Translations under genes and position numbers: made by a program
Shown here: piece by piece, positions 36,284 through 48,965 of the stretch
How the letters are laid out: every line of letters begins with the position of its first letter
Numbering within the stretch: position 1 is the first letter of the stretch
The notes under the pieces: model-generated
Databases searched by the model: none
What the model was told of the DNA's origin: nothing
The model's input: only the letters and a program-made list of their open reading frames with translations
NCBI RefSeq assembly: GCF_947623445.1
Contig: NC_135242.1
Coordinates: 3,596,001-3,660,000, forward strand
Source: Clavelina lepadiformis
Lineage: Eukaryota > Chordata > Ascidiacea > Aplousobranchia > Clavelinidae
Direction: 5' to 3'
Length of the DNA: 64,000 bases

Positions 36284-39200
36284 ATGGAAGGTGAAGTTAG
36301 GGAATTACAGGATTGCGTAATTAGCTACAGGGCATTATTTGACCACTTTCTTACTCCTTTGCCATTGCTGGAGTTTATGCCAACTTTAAGAGATGAAGGT
36401 AAACGTTTTGCTTGTATAGAAATATATAATTGTATAAGTACAAAATTGCAATAATGCTCAAAATATTTTGTCGATGCTTTCAGTAACTCTGCTTTGATAA
36501 TGTTGCAACGTAGCAGTCAAAACGATTGCTTTATTTATGATGAATGCCCGTATTTAGTTGGAAATTTTAATTGTAACTGAAGTAAAACATTTACCCTACT
36601 TTGTTTTTTTTGCTATAAACGCTATGATATGATCGTATTTAAAAGGAACACAATCTCTGCCTCAACCTTCATTCACACCTTTCTTTTTTTACTCAGTTAA
36701 CTCAGAATGTATTGTAATGTACTTGATTTGACCATGTACATATGTCAAGCTTTTATAGCTTTGACGGCCAAACCAGTTAAGCAACTGGAAAATTATCATG
36801 TGTTTGTCTGACCATATGCAAGTCATTCGTAGGAGAATAACTAATTAGCAATAATCATGCCTTGAGATGAGATTCATTAGCATTGAGGAAGAGCCATAAA
36901 TGTTGATGTTACTGTAATGTAGCGCAGTACACATCCCAATTTGTTACAATGTAATCACAATAATTATACTTTAATCAGATTCAGGTTAACTTAAAAGTGG
37001 GTTAAACTTGGATTAAATTTATTATATTAGCTGTTGTAAAGCAAAGCACTCTTAGTTTAGATCATAATTAAAATAATCTGATCTTATGCATACCATCATG
37101 AAAATTATAACAATTCTCAAACCTTTTGATTTTTAATACTACTAGCTGAAAGGATAAAGTAAACTAAACGGCCATAAACGGAATGTAATGTTATTTGTTA
37201 AGCATTGTTTTGTTATTGTATTAATTGGTGATTTGTGCTGTACGATTGCAAAGAATTGCTCTTTGGGAAGGCCCAGTTTGGTGCAACAATATTTCTGATG
37301 TCGTTGTTATCACATATTTGTACTTTTACAAAATCTGTAGCTCGAAAACAAATCCAAGACCTTCATGATCGCCCTAGAAAGCAAGTCGATATATTTCTCA
37401 AAGAATTGTTGGAATGTGGTAAAAGCGGTATTTACCAGTCTTTCTTGGATGCTTTGAGCAAAAGTGAAGGTAAGTTAAGCTGGCTTGGGTAGAACAATCT
37501 TTTATGCTTATAACTAATTGCCCTTTTTATATGTAAATTAATACATTGTGCAGACCAACGTTGGATCCATGATTTTATGATTGGAAACCTGAATAATGAA
37601 CTGACTGATAAGTTCATATATCACATTGAGAATGCCGAAACCTTTAAAAAGCTTTTTGACATTATTCAGCCTCAGTTAAATGTGATTGATGCACGAACTC
37701 TTGTCACTGTGCTGAGGCCATGGCTGTCTGAAGGAGAAAGGTAAGTCAAAAAATGTGCAACATGTCAATTATTTTTGAGTATATGAAAAGATTTAATTTT
37801 AAATTATGAAAGGCGTTGTGTTCGATAGATCTATTCTGCATGGTATGAAGATATATTTAAAGTTAATTATTCATTTTCAATTTTACTTTTATTAGTTAAT
37901 AGTTTGTACATAACTGCAGCTGCTATTTTTTGCAGAGATGACCTAAATGAGAAATGTAATAGATCAGGAAGTACTTATGCATTAGCATGGATCATAGACT
38001 TTATTTTGAGAAAAAAGCCAACTTGGTTAAAAGAACTTTATAATCACGCAGAAGAAGGAAACTATAGCAATGAAGTGGCAGGAACATTAGCCAAGGCATT
38101 AGCACAGTACTTCATTTTCGATGGTAAGTAATTTTGTGTATAAAAGATGAAAACATCATCTACAAACAATGATCAGTTACATTTCTGACCACTGTCCATT
38201 ACTAATTACTGGTATACTGTAACCTAAACAGTGGTAGAGAAAGTAGAGTACTGTGTAAGTAGAAAGTGGTAAATTCTAAATTCAGATTTATCATACATTA
38301 CTAAGTTGTTGTGGTTTTTCTTAGAAAACAATGAAAATGTTGTTGGAAGAGAGGAATATATGGAATGCAGTTCGGTAGTTCAACATTTGATAATAATCAT
38401 TATTCTTAATATACTGTTGAAAATCAATGAAAATTATTATCATTACCTTTGTTGATTTCAGCAACCATCTACAAGTACTGGGTGTTTTTATTTACATGGT
38501 ACCATCGAAAAAAAAGAAAATGAAATGGAAAACTCACCTCTAAATGAACAACAAATGGAGGTTGGCAATGAAGAGGTAAATGAGAATGTTGATGAAGGAT
38601 GTTGTTTCAAACAGTTGCTAATGTCTGCGTTTTAAATACTTTTGTATAACTTAAAAGTTTAGTTTTCATTGCTATGATGTTACTTTTGCACATGAGTTTT
38701 CTGCAAACATTGATAAATTAGATGGTGCCGCTATCTTTATAAATATAGAGACTTCGTTATTATTGTTTGATAGCAAAGTGCCCAAGAAGAAGATGATGAT
38801 GAGGACCTTGATCACATGTCACTTAGTTCCGACGAATTTTTCGATGCTGAGAATGAAATAGGTATTGATAAAATTTGCAAACAACATAATGTTTTAAGTA
38901 TGCTGTAGACAATGCAATTTGTCATTTTTGTATTTTTCATATCACGTCCCAGAACTATGTGACCCATACCAGTCGTATGAGCTTCGCGGGTATCAACACG
39001 AACTTGCTTATCTTGCAAGACAGGGTAAAAACGTCATCGTCTGCGCCCCTCCAGGTAAAGATAATGTGCTAGATGGTGTAATACTGGTATTTGAGAAGTT
39101 ACACCTTGCTAAAACTAAATACGTTTGAGGAGATTTATTGTTTATCAAATTCGCATTAATTTAATTTTTGTGCACTGTCAGTTTAACACACAGCCAATAC

Positions 39201-42200
39201 CGGTACAGCTTAAAATGATTCAATCCCCACAAAATTAAACGAAAAGCATTTAATGTTTGTTTTGTTTTTACTTTGTTTCTGTTAACATTTACTTAAGTTG
39301 TAAACATATACAAAATTTTGTGTTGTTAGGTGCTGGAAAAACCCTTGTGGCCGCAAACATAATTCAAAATTATTACGAAACCAGTTGCAGAGATGATGAA
39401 ACAAAGCGCAATGTTCTATTTTTTACTCCTGGAATTGCTCTGGCACAGCAGCAACATGACAGATTTAAGGAGTATCTGCCGCCAAAATTCAAGTGCATAA
39501 TATAAAATCAAATATAAATCTTACAATGCTATGTGAAGTGTATATTGAATCGTCTGTATTTTCAAGAAAAAATTGTCTGACATATTTGAAATTTTTTTTC
39601 AGGACAGATTATCGGTGCGGAAATGGTGACCGCGCATCTCTTTTGGCAGTGAAGGATTTAGATGTTGTGATTTTGACTCCGCAACTTTTAGTTAATGATC
39701 TCAATGTGAGTGATCATTAATGCAAACCTTATTTTCTGATGAAAGTGAAAAATAGTGTACCAAAATCATTCTACTTAAAGTATTGTAAAACATTTCACAC
39801 TGTCATTTCACAACTTGAGATACCTGTTTTGCAGAGTAATAAAAACGATAAGTCGGCGGTTAAACTTGACGAATTTGGAATGTTGATATTTGACGAATGC
39901 CATCACTGCAAGGGAGGAGACCCTTACAATAACTTGATGAGGCAATACTTTAGACTGGAAAATGATTCAAAAAAGTTACCTCAGGTTCATGATTTACTAT
40001 TTACTGCTACTTTTATTCATCTTCATTTTTTCTTACCAGTATACTCATCAAATACCTACTTGGGATGGTGAAGACCTGTAAAGGGACTGTAAAATACTTT
40101 CCTTGTTCTATATTATTTACTTGTTTTATATTCTATGTACAAAACATGTTCCTGCTTAAATATTCTAAGACAATATCTATTGCTAGCAGTCATTGAAATA
40201 GATTAGTATTGTGTGCATGAAAGGATTAAGATTTTGTGTCTTATTTTTTATAAATATTTTACATTGCGTGAATCAAAACGCTGTGCACTATTTGTAGCTG
40301 TTACTTGAAAACTTTCTTTCATCAGATCTGAATTTTTTTAAATAAAACAGGTTATTGGCCTGACTGCTACTCTTGGAATGGGGAAGGTAAAAACAAACAA
40401 AGATTCAGCCTTACAAGAAATGAAGCGGTTGTGTGCTAATCTCAATGCCATTGATGGTGTTGTGACTGTTTGTGACTCACAGAATAGGAAAGAAATGGAG
40501 AAGTACATTGCAAATCCAGATGAGAGTAAATGATCTTTCTTCCTTGTCCAAATTTTACTAATTACCTTTTTTTTAATGGCCGTAATATTTCACCGTATCA
40601 TTATTATTTGTGGGTTTGAGGTTTGAAATAGCATAATCAGCAGAGCCAGAATTGATAAATAATGCCTACAGAGACGAACAACATATTTCTGCTGCCATGC
40701 TTTAATCCAATGTTTTAGTTGTTCTTATTTTGCTTCAATGTAAGTTTTAAAGTCAAATGTATATCTTTAGGCCATTTACTAATGGATATGGAAAGGAATG
40801 ATCCATTTTTTGAAAAAGTTATTACTCTGATGACAAACATTGAACAAGTCCTTATCGATTTGAAAGGTTGGTTTGTTTTTATCAAAGAATTGGTGTAGGT
40901 TCAGAATCTTGGTCCTTAGAAAAGGCTACAAACTTGTGTTACCAACTTAAAAGCATACACTGTAGTACACCCAAAAATAGGTGCAAGTATTTTTAATACA
41001 TTATCCAAGAGCAATGCAATATTTAAAAATTTGTGCAATGGATGTCATATTTTTTAGAAGAGTCAATATCAAGGGCTCCAGGCTTCAGACAAAATGATTT
41101 TGATCGGGATATGTTTAAGCAATGGTGTGTGAAAGCCAAGGAAGAAATCGCAGAATCGAACCATTCCCGTGATGCTTATACCTGTGTGGAATATCTAGAG
41201 GTAAATTATCGATGATGTTGTTTTAGTAGAATTTTATATTTTTATATTTTAATCATCGGTAACAATTTATTGTAAAAAATATTGCACCATGAGAGAAACT
41301 GCTTTCTGGCAAATTATATTCATGAAATTGAGATAATGATAGAAAATTGATCATGGGAATTTCTGAATGAATATGAGCTGCCGGTAGTTATTCAACAACC
41401 AAATGTTTCTTGCCAAGGTGTGCGGAGATGCATTGGATATCTACTACATATGCCGACCGGAAGCTGCTTTAAAAAAGTTACTAGATGAGACTTTAGATTC
41501 ACAGAAACAAGAAACACGTACAGAAAAATTGCTGCATCAATATCACACAGGTTGTTGCTTACTGACGTTGTGTTAACTTAGTTTATCACTTGCAGGTATG
41601 ATCCTACAATGAACAAGACATAATCTTAAGCGTTTATCACAGTGTTGTTTGGTGATAATCAAGTAATATATAGAGTTTTGCATGTCAAGGTTTTCACACT
41701 GCCTTGCATCTTTGTAACAACTTGTAGAGTTTTTATAGATGCCTTGAACACACTAAAAGAAGTTTGTGATGATCCCCGCTGTGTAAACCCAAATCTTGGT
41801 AAAATCAAGAAATGCATTTTGGAGAAATTTGAGACTGTTTCAGATTCGCGTATCATGCTGATGACGCAAATGAAGGTTTATGCCTACGCACTGAAAGTAT
41901 GTAGGAAATATATCTTCGTGTTTACTCTATGCATATAACGTTTGATTTTTATCAATCTTTTATTTCATATAATTTATGATTCGTTTTTTACTGCATAGTC
42001 TCATATTTGTTCCAAAATGCCATGTATTAATATTCGTTCCCAATTGTACTCATACAAGCACTAAGCTTAATACCTATAACATTGTGACTCAGTAATACAA
42101 TTTATAAAACACAATTAGGATTGGATGAACGATGATGAACAATTAAAAGTCTTGAAACCTGTGGTTTTCACTGGGACTCAAACTTCAGCGGGCGTGAAGG

Positions 42201-45200
42201 GTAAGTAAGACGATTAAAAGGTATAGTGTAAGCTCTCTAACGTAACTTCACTTAAACCAACAATTTGGATATCTCAAAATGCTTAACTTAACTGTTCCAG
42301 CAAATCCTGGGACATAACTAGCGCTCTTAATCTTAAAATTAGCGAAACAGTTATTTATTGTGACGTAGATGATTTGCTTCTTAATAGGTTTTTATAGGCA
42401 AAAATCGTCAAATTTTAATTTTTGTTCCACTTTTTAATTCCTCTTCCCCTAAAACATTCACAATGACTGTAGAGTATAATATTAAAGAACTTGAGTCAAG
42501 GATATCGGTACGCTGTAGTAAAAAGGTTATATAGAGAATGGAGATACACGCAAATATACAAACAAAAAATGTAACAAACAATTAAAGCAACTAGACAAAC
42601 TGAGATGAACGAAGTTAGACAAGTATAAAATGAAACCAGAAAGTTTTTACTATTTTACGATATCTTTTCTCTCTCTCTTTTTTCCTTTGAAATCAATTGT
42701 ATCTTCTCAGAAGGGTCGTGGGGTTAACAGTTCTAGGCACTTCCTTACCACTTTGCAATTTTTTGTCACGTCTTCCAGTTCAGGTGAAGAAATACCATGA
42801 CCATGGCCAGGTCAGTGATGCAAATGTACTACCTGGATCTTAATTGATCTGATTGGCTTTTATCTGTTAGTCTGGCTAGCATGACTTGCTTTGGTAGTCT
42901 TTTCTAAATCAATTTGGTGAAGTTTCCATACCAACGTAGTAGGGACTTCTCAATTTGAAAAGGTAGGAGCTCAGCGTTGAAAAATTTTAGAATTTCAATA
43001 ATACGAATTTGATTTAGTAGTATTAAGTTTCTCTGAGCAACAGCTGACTGATGGACTCACACATGACTGCACTTGCTTTTCCAATTTGTGTGTCCAATTC
43101 GATGTCTTGTCTTCCATCACTGGTGAATTGCACTCCATAGTCCATAGTACATTAACTTTTCCACTTGCTAGAGTTTTTCACTGCGCTATTGTTCTACTGT
43201 TGTTGTAACCAAGACACACATTTCACCAAGGCTTTGCTTGTTTATCCAGTTCAGGTAAACTATGAAGACGAAAGGTGACAGCACGCACCCTTTCCAAAGT
43301 TCAACATCCACAGTGAACATATTTCACTTAACTTTGTTTAAACGAGCACAAATTTCAAGACATTTGTACAGTTATATAATGGCTACTAGTAACCTGCCAT
43401 CAGCACCGTACTTTTGCAGTACTCCTCAGAGCTTATTTCAAGGATTCAATCATCTGCTTTTTTCAAGATCTACGAAACAGTTGTAAACGTCTTCTGTATA
43501 TTCCCAAGACTGTTTGAAAATTTTCTAGATAGTTAAATTTTCACTCATTGTGCTCCGAGCAGGAGGAAAACTACACTGTGTGTCCTCAAGCCGTGATTTA
43601 AATATTTCACAGCATTGCTTTTCAAGACATTTGACATACATCTTACCAGTAACACACCAATTTTTCGGTGTTTTACTGGAACTCTGCACCACTTGACACA
43701 CACTGGTCTGCTGAGGATTTCTTTTCGGTCCATGACCTTGAGCATATCATATTGATTTTCATTACAACCATCAGCCTCACAAGCTTTTAGAGATCTTCAG
43801 CCTCGATCTTCTTTTAAAGATCTTGGATTACTATGGCCCCTGTGAGTTTAGTTTCTTCACTAACAGCATTGGCTGTGTCCTGGGGGGTAATTCGATGTTA
43901 CTGCAACAGGGTTCAACAGGTGTTTAAAGTATTTTCTCCAACTTCCAAGAATGTCTTTCTCTGATGGGAACTTCAGTGCCTCGACAAACTTTTGAACTAA
44001 AGTGGAGGAAATTTGTATTCAAAGGATACCCATACCAAGACGGGTAAAATGTAAGAGTTTGTGCTAAAAACTGACAATTATAAACACGCACATACAGTGT
44101 GATTGATAAAGGACATTGATCATAGCATCGTTAATGTCCAGCTATGTTTTTCATTTAATACCTGGAGTCTGGCATTAGCTAGTTTACTTTAAGGTTATCA
44201 TGAAGTACCGTAATCCTTCTGAAGTCCCCTCAATGGCCTAATTGCTTTTATCGTACTTAATCCAGCCTAAAGTGTTCTCACCATGCTATTTTTTGACACT
44301 GTTGCCTGTACCTCAATCTTTAAACTGTAGCCCTGCAACGACCTCAACTGGGACTTTAAAATGTTGTACTCCTGGATTCTCATGAAAGGTTTAAGGTGAA
44401 GTGGCATTAGATTATAAAATGCAGACTTTACGCTCAACGCTTCTAGCTTATAACAACCCTTGACAAAAGCGAATCATCGTGGTATTTACGTAACAGTAAA
44501 TGAATAATTGACTAATTTTGACATAACAGGCACTAGTTCCTGGAGACCATAAAAACACTTTCAGTTAAACAAATTTTTGAGTTAATTATTTTCCACGATA
44601 TAACTAAATATACATTTATCTTTCTTTTACAGGTCTATCACAGCAAGCACAGCGAAAAACAATAAAATCGTTTAAATCCGGACAACATAAGATCTTGATA
44701 AGCACTCCACATGCTGCAGGGGAAGGCATTGATGTTGCTGATTGCAATTTGGTGATAAATTACAACTTCTTGAGAAATGAAAGTTTAACATTGCAAATTA
44801 AAGGTAATCTTCAATATTATCTTCATATCAAAAATATGTTTTTGTCCAAGCATTATCTATAATGTTGTGATGTAAGCGTTGTAGTGATAAATAGCATTAT
44901 ATAAAATTTATATAAATAATATAAAAATTTTTGTCTGTTTTTTGATCCGGAAAAAATGAAAATCATGGTTAATTAGTTATAACTAGTTAATTAATTAGGT
45001 TAATTAGTTATAATTAGTTAATTAGTTAGGTTAATTAGTTATATTTCAATTGTACAGGTCGAGTACGAAAGCGTGGTGGCGAAATGGTCCACATTTCATC
45101 TGACAGAGTTGCACGAAGAGATCGGCTCAATGTTCATAGAACTCAACTGATGAATGAATGCACTGACAACTTGGTGGATTTCATCCAGAATAACCAAAAC

Positions 45201-46022
45201 GTTTACAGGGAAGAGGTTTGTTTGATATTCGCATTCACAGGGCTTGAAAATTATTTCATAGATCCTAGATATAAGGTCTATAGAAAAATGTTTCATAAAC
45301 ACTGACACAATTTAAACTATGCTTTCATTTTTAGCTTAAAAATCTGAATACAATTGATATGAGAGAGGTTCAAAGCAAAGTTTTGAGAAAATTAGAAGAA
45401 TCTCGAGTGAAACAAACAAATGATGAATTTCTGTTGTATTGTAAAAAGTGCAAAGTGTTGGTTTGTTCCTCTTTTGATTTTGTGTAAGTAACTTTTTGTA
45501 TGGCATAAGATATTGCACTCTGTGTTGTGTCACACAAAAGTATGCTAAACAAAAACCGCGGACTTTCTTTGAAAGGGGTTGGAACTTTTATTCAAAATCT
45601 AAGGCAGAGTTTCCTTTCTTTCGAGTCTGCAGTATGTCTGCAAAATCATCTTACCTCTGTGATTTTTTATTTGCATTTTCATGGGCAGGGTTGTGGACAA
45701 CCAGCAATACATCAATATCACCCCTGGATTTAAAGCGAAATACAAGATGATAGAGCATCCCAGAAAAGACAAACAGGATGGCATGAGCCAAGACTGGAAG
45801 AAAATAAGCAAAGTTATCTGCAAAAATTGCAATCTTGATTGGGGCATAGAAGCTCTATATAAGGGAGCAGTTGCCCTACCACTTATAAAAATTAAAGGAT
45901 TTAGAATAACTAAAAAAGCCACTACACGCCACTATATTGTAAAACAATGGAAAAATGTACCCTTCAAGCCACAAGAAATAAGTCTTGATACCATACTGAA
46001 ACGATTATGTGATGAAGATTGA
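36284..46022 (+). CDS. RIG-I-like receptor (RLR), tandem copy A, complete
   Basis: Twenty-one exons give 995 codons in frame: 36284-36398, 37341-37469, 37554-37740, 37936-38123, 38325-38374, 38462-38575, 38774-38861, 38953-39054, 39330-39492, 39603-39705, 39835-39984, 40351-40525, 40771-40866, 41058-41200, 41418-41550, 41739-41896, 42119-42200, 44633-44803, 45058-45215, 45335-45483, 45689-46022. Residues 1-206 form two CARD-like helical domains (FLKELLEC...FLDAL resembles RIG-I CARD1). Residues 207-290 are a variable acidic linker. Helicase motifs follow: PPGAGKT (323-329), DECH (433-436), TAT (468-470) and QIKGRVR (780-786). The C-terminal domain has zinc-type pairs C871/C874 and C929/C932. 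The family senses viral double-stranded RNA in the cytosol and signals through CARDs. Whether it groups with RIG-I or MDA5 needs a tree. Intron 17 holds a LINE. Confidence 0.93.
36580..36970. repeat. Intron-1 block inverted relative to RLR copy B
   Basis: Read in reverse complement, this segment of copy A intron 1 resembles 49205-49625 in copy B intron 1. Shared landmarks include CTCATCTCAAGGC, ATGGTCAGA-AAACACAT and TTTTCCAGTTG in the same order. Boundaries are approximate and judged by eye. Confidence 0.65.
42690..43960 (-). mobile_element. Degenerate non-LTR retrotransposon inside RLR copy A intron 17
   Basis: The minus strand shows frame-broken reverse transcriptase remnants: around 43550 a QCSFPPARST stretch like the QCGFRPGRST motif of many LINEs, then VDLEKA, and around 42880-42970 a PFQIEKSLLRWYG segment like the C-terminal LRWFGH region of CR1/Rex-like elements. 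It lies between exons 17 and 18 of copy A and explains most of that 2.4-kb intron. The corresponding intron of copy B is only 136 bp. A second copy of the same family lies at 48240-48600. Confidence 0.8.
44967..45045. repeat. 31-bp AT-rich tandem repeat in RLR copy A intron 18
   Basis: A unit beginning GTTAATTAGTTATAA is repeated about 2.5 times just before exon 19. It is absent from the matching intron of copy B. Confidence 0.8.
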
Positions 46023-46640
46023 TTAATTTTTATCTTTGGTTGGCTTGATGGTGTAAAAGCTGTTGTACGTTAATCCCAGCAACACCACTTTGTCACCAAG
46101 ATCAGTAAATTTACTTGATTCTGTGGAAGTAATTTGCATAATGTTATCATAAGGAGGCTGTTTCAGCGCTCGCCACAAGGCGAACAAATGCCCTTACGAG
46201 ACGGTTCTCCACTAAGTTTTTTATTTTGACACATGTTGTTGCTTCCAGCAAAAATTGATTGGATTTTTTCAAGTTTGCCGCAATTGTGGGCGGGGATAGC
46301 TCAATAGCATATTATATAGCTAATTCTGCCTTCGTTATAACCTTTCGCCTGTGTTAACTATATTATTTGTGCATAGTTTATTATCACTTAATACAACATG
46401 TGTCGAAACACAGTCGACAATTTGAAATCAAATTTTCATTCTATTTCTGTTGTAAAAATCTGCATAGTTTGAGTTGTGCATCAAAGGCATAACTTTTTAA
46501 ATGACCTGGTTCCTATTGTTAGTATCAGAATGCTTGTCTTTAGGCTGAGAAAAGTATTTTTTGTCTCAAACTCCGCATTGATTCATCAACGCTCGACCCC
46601 AATTACCGAGCTTCTCTGTGTGCAGTTTTTGTTGTATATA
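46023..46640. other. 3' flank of RLR copy A
   Basis: No gene was recognised between the stop codon of copy A and the pogo/Tigger-type MITE. This stretch must contain the 3' UTR. Confidence 0.35.
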
Positions 46641-47576
46641 CAGTGGGACCTCGTTAATCCGTACCCCGATGAACCGGAATCCCCGCTATCCGACACAAAA
46701 CTGCTGGGAACGGATTTCTTCCTATGCATTTTACCCCTTTAATCCGGAAGCCCCGCTGTCCGACTCCGACACAAAAGTTTTGGAACAAATGTGCTAAATC
46801 AATAGCAATAAAATCCGATAAACCGGATTATTAACAGTTAAGCGAAAATGATTCACGATTGTCCTAATGCAGTATGTTAGTTTGTTGACGAAACAATAGC
46901 CGATTATTATCTACGCATAATTACGTTGCGTTGCATAATGACGTTGTAGCAGCAGTGACGGTCCTATTCGTTGTGTCAAGCCACTTTGTCAGTTACAGCT
47001 GAGTAAGCCGCACAGCTTTTTAGTCATACTATGAAATACTGTACAGTATTTTAGAAACGAAAAAATAAATTGTTCATCAACACTAACAAACAACGCTTCC
47101 GCGGTCGCAAAAAAATACGTACATTACATAGGTTGAGTGCGGCAATCTATTGAAGACATACTACTGCAACTCAATCGTGCTATCAGCTTTTGATATCGCA
47201 TTGCGCAAAAATTGGAAACAGGCCTAAGAAAGTTCTAGACTGCTGGTCCCGCCGGAATGCTTCGCCATGCAAGAGCGGTTGTCAAACCGATTTGCGGCCG
47301 CATGTTCGTTACTTCTGGCTTAGAGCATTCGTCTTTAATACGGTGGTTCTGGGGTTCGACACTGGGTCGGATCATACACAAAATATAATTTTATTTTAGT
47401 TGCTGTCCAGCCAGAAACTCGGTACTTAGAATTGGAGTAAGGTGCATACTGCGTTTTGAACACGGTGCTGCATTTGCAAGATTCATTGATTTTTTTGCTT
47501 TCCAATAATCCGGATACCCCGCTAAACCGGCATTTTTTGACGAAACGAAGTGGTCCGGATTAACGAGGTCTCACTG
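46641..47576. mobile_element. Non-autonomous pogo/Tigger-type DNA element, 936 bp
   Basis: The left end CAGTGGGACCTCGTTAATCC and the right end in reverse complement CAGTGAGACCTCGTTAATCC form inverted termini typical of Tigger-like elements. TA dinucleotides flank both sides (46639-46640 and 47577-47578), the duplication expected for Tc1/mariner/pogo transposition. Sub-terminal AATCCGG...CCCCGCT motifs repeat internally. No transposase frame is present. Around 47310-47375 there is a tRNA-like stretch (box A-like TGGCTTAGAGCATTCG, box B-like GGGTTCGACACT), possibly a nested SINE head; it lacks convincing arms for a functional tRNA. Confidence 0.85.
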
Positions 47577-47578
47577 TA

Positions 47579-48239
47579 TCCACTTTTATTCACTACAAAC
47601 ACTGAATGGAGTTAAGTGTTATAAACGCCTTGTTCAAGCGCAATTCATTTTATATTAAATTTAGCTGTCAAAGTCTGCTTTAAATTTGATTAAAACGATT
47701 TAACACTAGAAAGACCGCGAATTTTCTCTACTTAAAAAGATCGCTACGGACGATTTTGACCACGTATCTGTTTGCGGCTATTAAACGACTTTTAAAAGCA
47801 GAAATGTACCAACTTATCGGTTGCAATTAGTTTCACAATATTTCTGAAGCTTTGTTTAATGAAGGCTTCAAACGTTTGAACAAAACAAAAGGAAGTGAAA
47901 CAGTAATCTGCAATCTCGCTCGCATTGTTTTGATAACATCTGGTTACCTGGCTCAGGGAAAGACAATAGGTAAAGCATGCAGCGGTCAATTTTGATCAAT
48001 CGCTGGTTTTTTTAGGTAGGCCTATATTGCTTCAATGACCTCGTTCTAGAAATTGAGTCCCATTAATTTATTTGTTTCCTGTCACCACTAGCAAAGTTAG
48101 CAAACTTACAGGGTGATCAAGGTCCAATTTTAACAGACAAGGCTGTAAAAAAGAAAAGAAAATTGTAAAGAGGTCAAAAATTACCACTGGTCTTTCTAGT
48201 GTTAAGGACAAATTGCCTTCTGAAAGAAATGATCTCTCT
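47579..48239. other. Intergenic, no gene recognised
   Basis: AT-rich spacer between the pogo/Tigger-type element and the LINE fragment. Two GACC...GACCA-like short inverted motifs around 47711 and 48188 (both within ...AACACTAGAAAGACC contexts, inverted) hint at another degraded element, but I could not confirm its limits. Confidence 0.3.
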
Positions 48240-48600
48240 CTCTCTTTGAAACCCATTTTCTCCTTCCAAGAGAGTCGTGAGCAGTTTGCGATCTTGGCTA
48301 AAAGGATACCTAGTCGTGACCAGGACAGGCTAGTAATGTAATTGTACTACTTGGTTCTTGGTCAACTCATTGATCTTTTACTATTAGACCTATCAGTTGG
48401 TGTGGTAAGCAACTAAACATGACTTGATTTGCAAGTCTTTCCTGAAGCATTCCGGTGACATGACCAAACCATCGCAAGTGGGATTTTTCAACTCGAAGAA
48501 ATAGGGGCTCAACATTTAGAGATTTACGGATTTCTGTGCTGCGCATTTGATCTAGTAACGTTACACCATAAAACTCTTTTTAAAAATCCTATTTCGGAAG
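48240..48600 (-). mobile_element. LINE 3'-region fragment, same family as in RLR copy A
   Basis: The minus strand encodes, with frame breaks, EIGFLKRV, MRSTEIRKSLNVEPLFLRV and SHLRWFGHV, the reverse-transcriptase C-terminal region of CR1/Rex-like elements. At the DNA level it aligns by eye with 42700-42990 (shared CAGGTCAG/ACAGGCTAGTAATG, GGGACTTCTCAA/GGGATTTTTCAA and GGAGCTCA/GGGGCTCA landmarks). It lies about 370 bp upstream of the copy B start codon. Confidence 0.8.
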
Positions 48601-48965
48601 CCTGCGCCCGTGAGCACACTTCTTCGGTAATTATTGGCTTGGGCGGGATACTGCCGCTTACTTTTCGTACGAGCCCCTCTTCGTTAAACCCAAACGCGTT
48701 TCTTGTTAATTCGTACAGCGAATGACGCGGTAAACTGAATGCTAATGCACCGTTTAGATTAAAAAACATACAAACGAAAACGTATTTGGGGGAATTACCT
48801 GTAAAGAAACACAACTCGTACACCGGGTACTTTCCCTTGTTTAACATTTTTGGTAACAAAGAAGGAAGTACAGTGCAGTAGGTCTACCTCGAATACCTCT
48901 AACAGCATTATCAGTGAAATGTTAAAATACAAGTACAATTTATTTGAGACAATTTAAACTATACT

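Noticed and set aside
47310..47375. Possible tRNA gene
   Set aside because: Box-like motifs are present but the T-arm and acceptor stems do not pair, and the implied anticodon would read a stop codon; treated as a SINE-like remnant.
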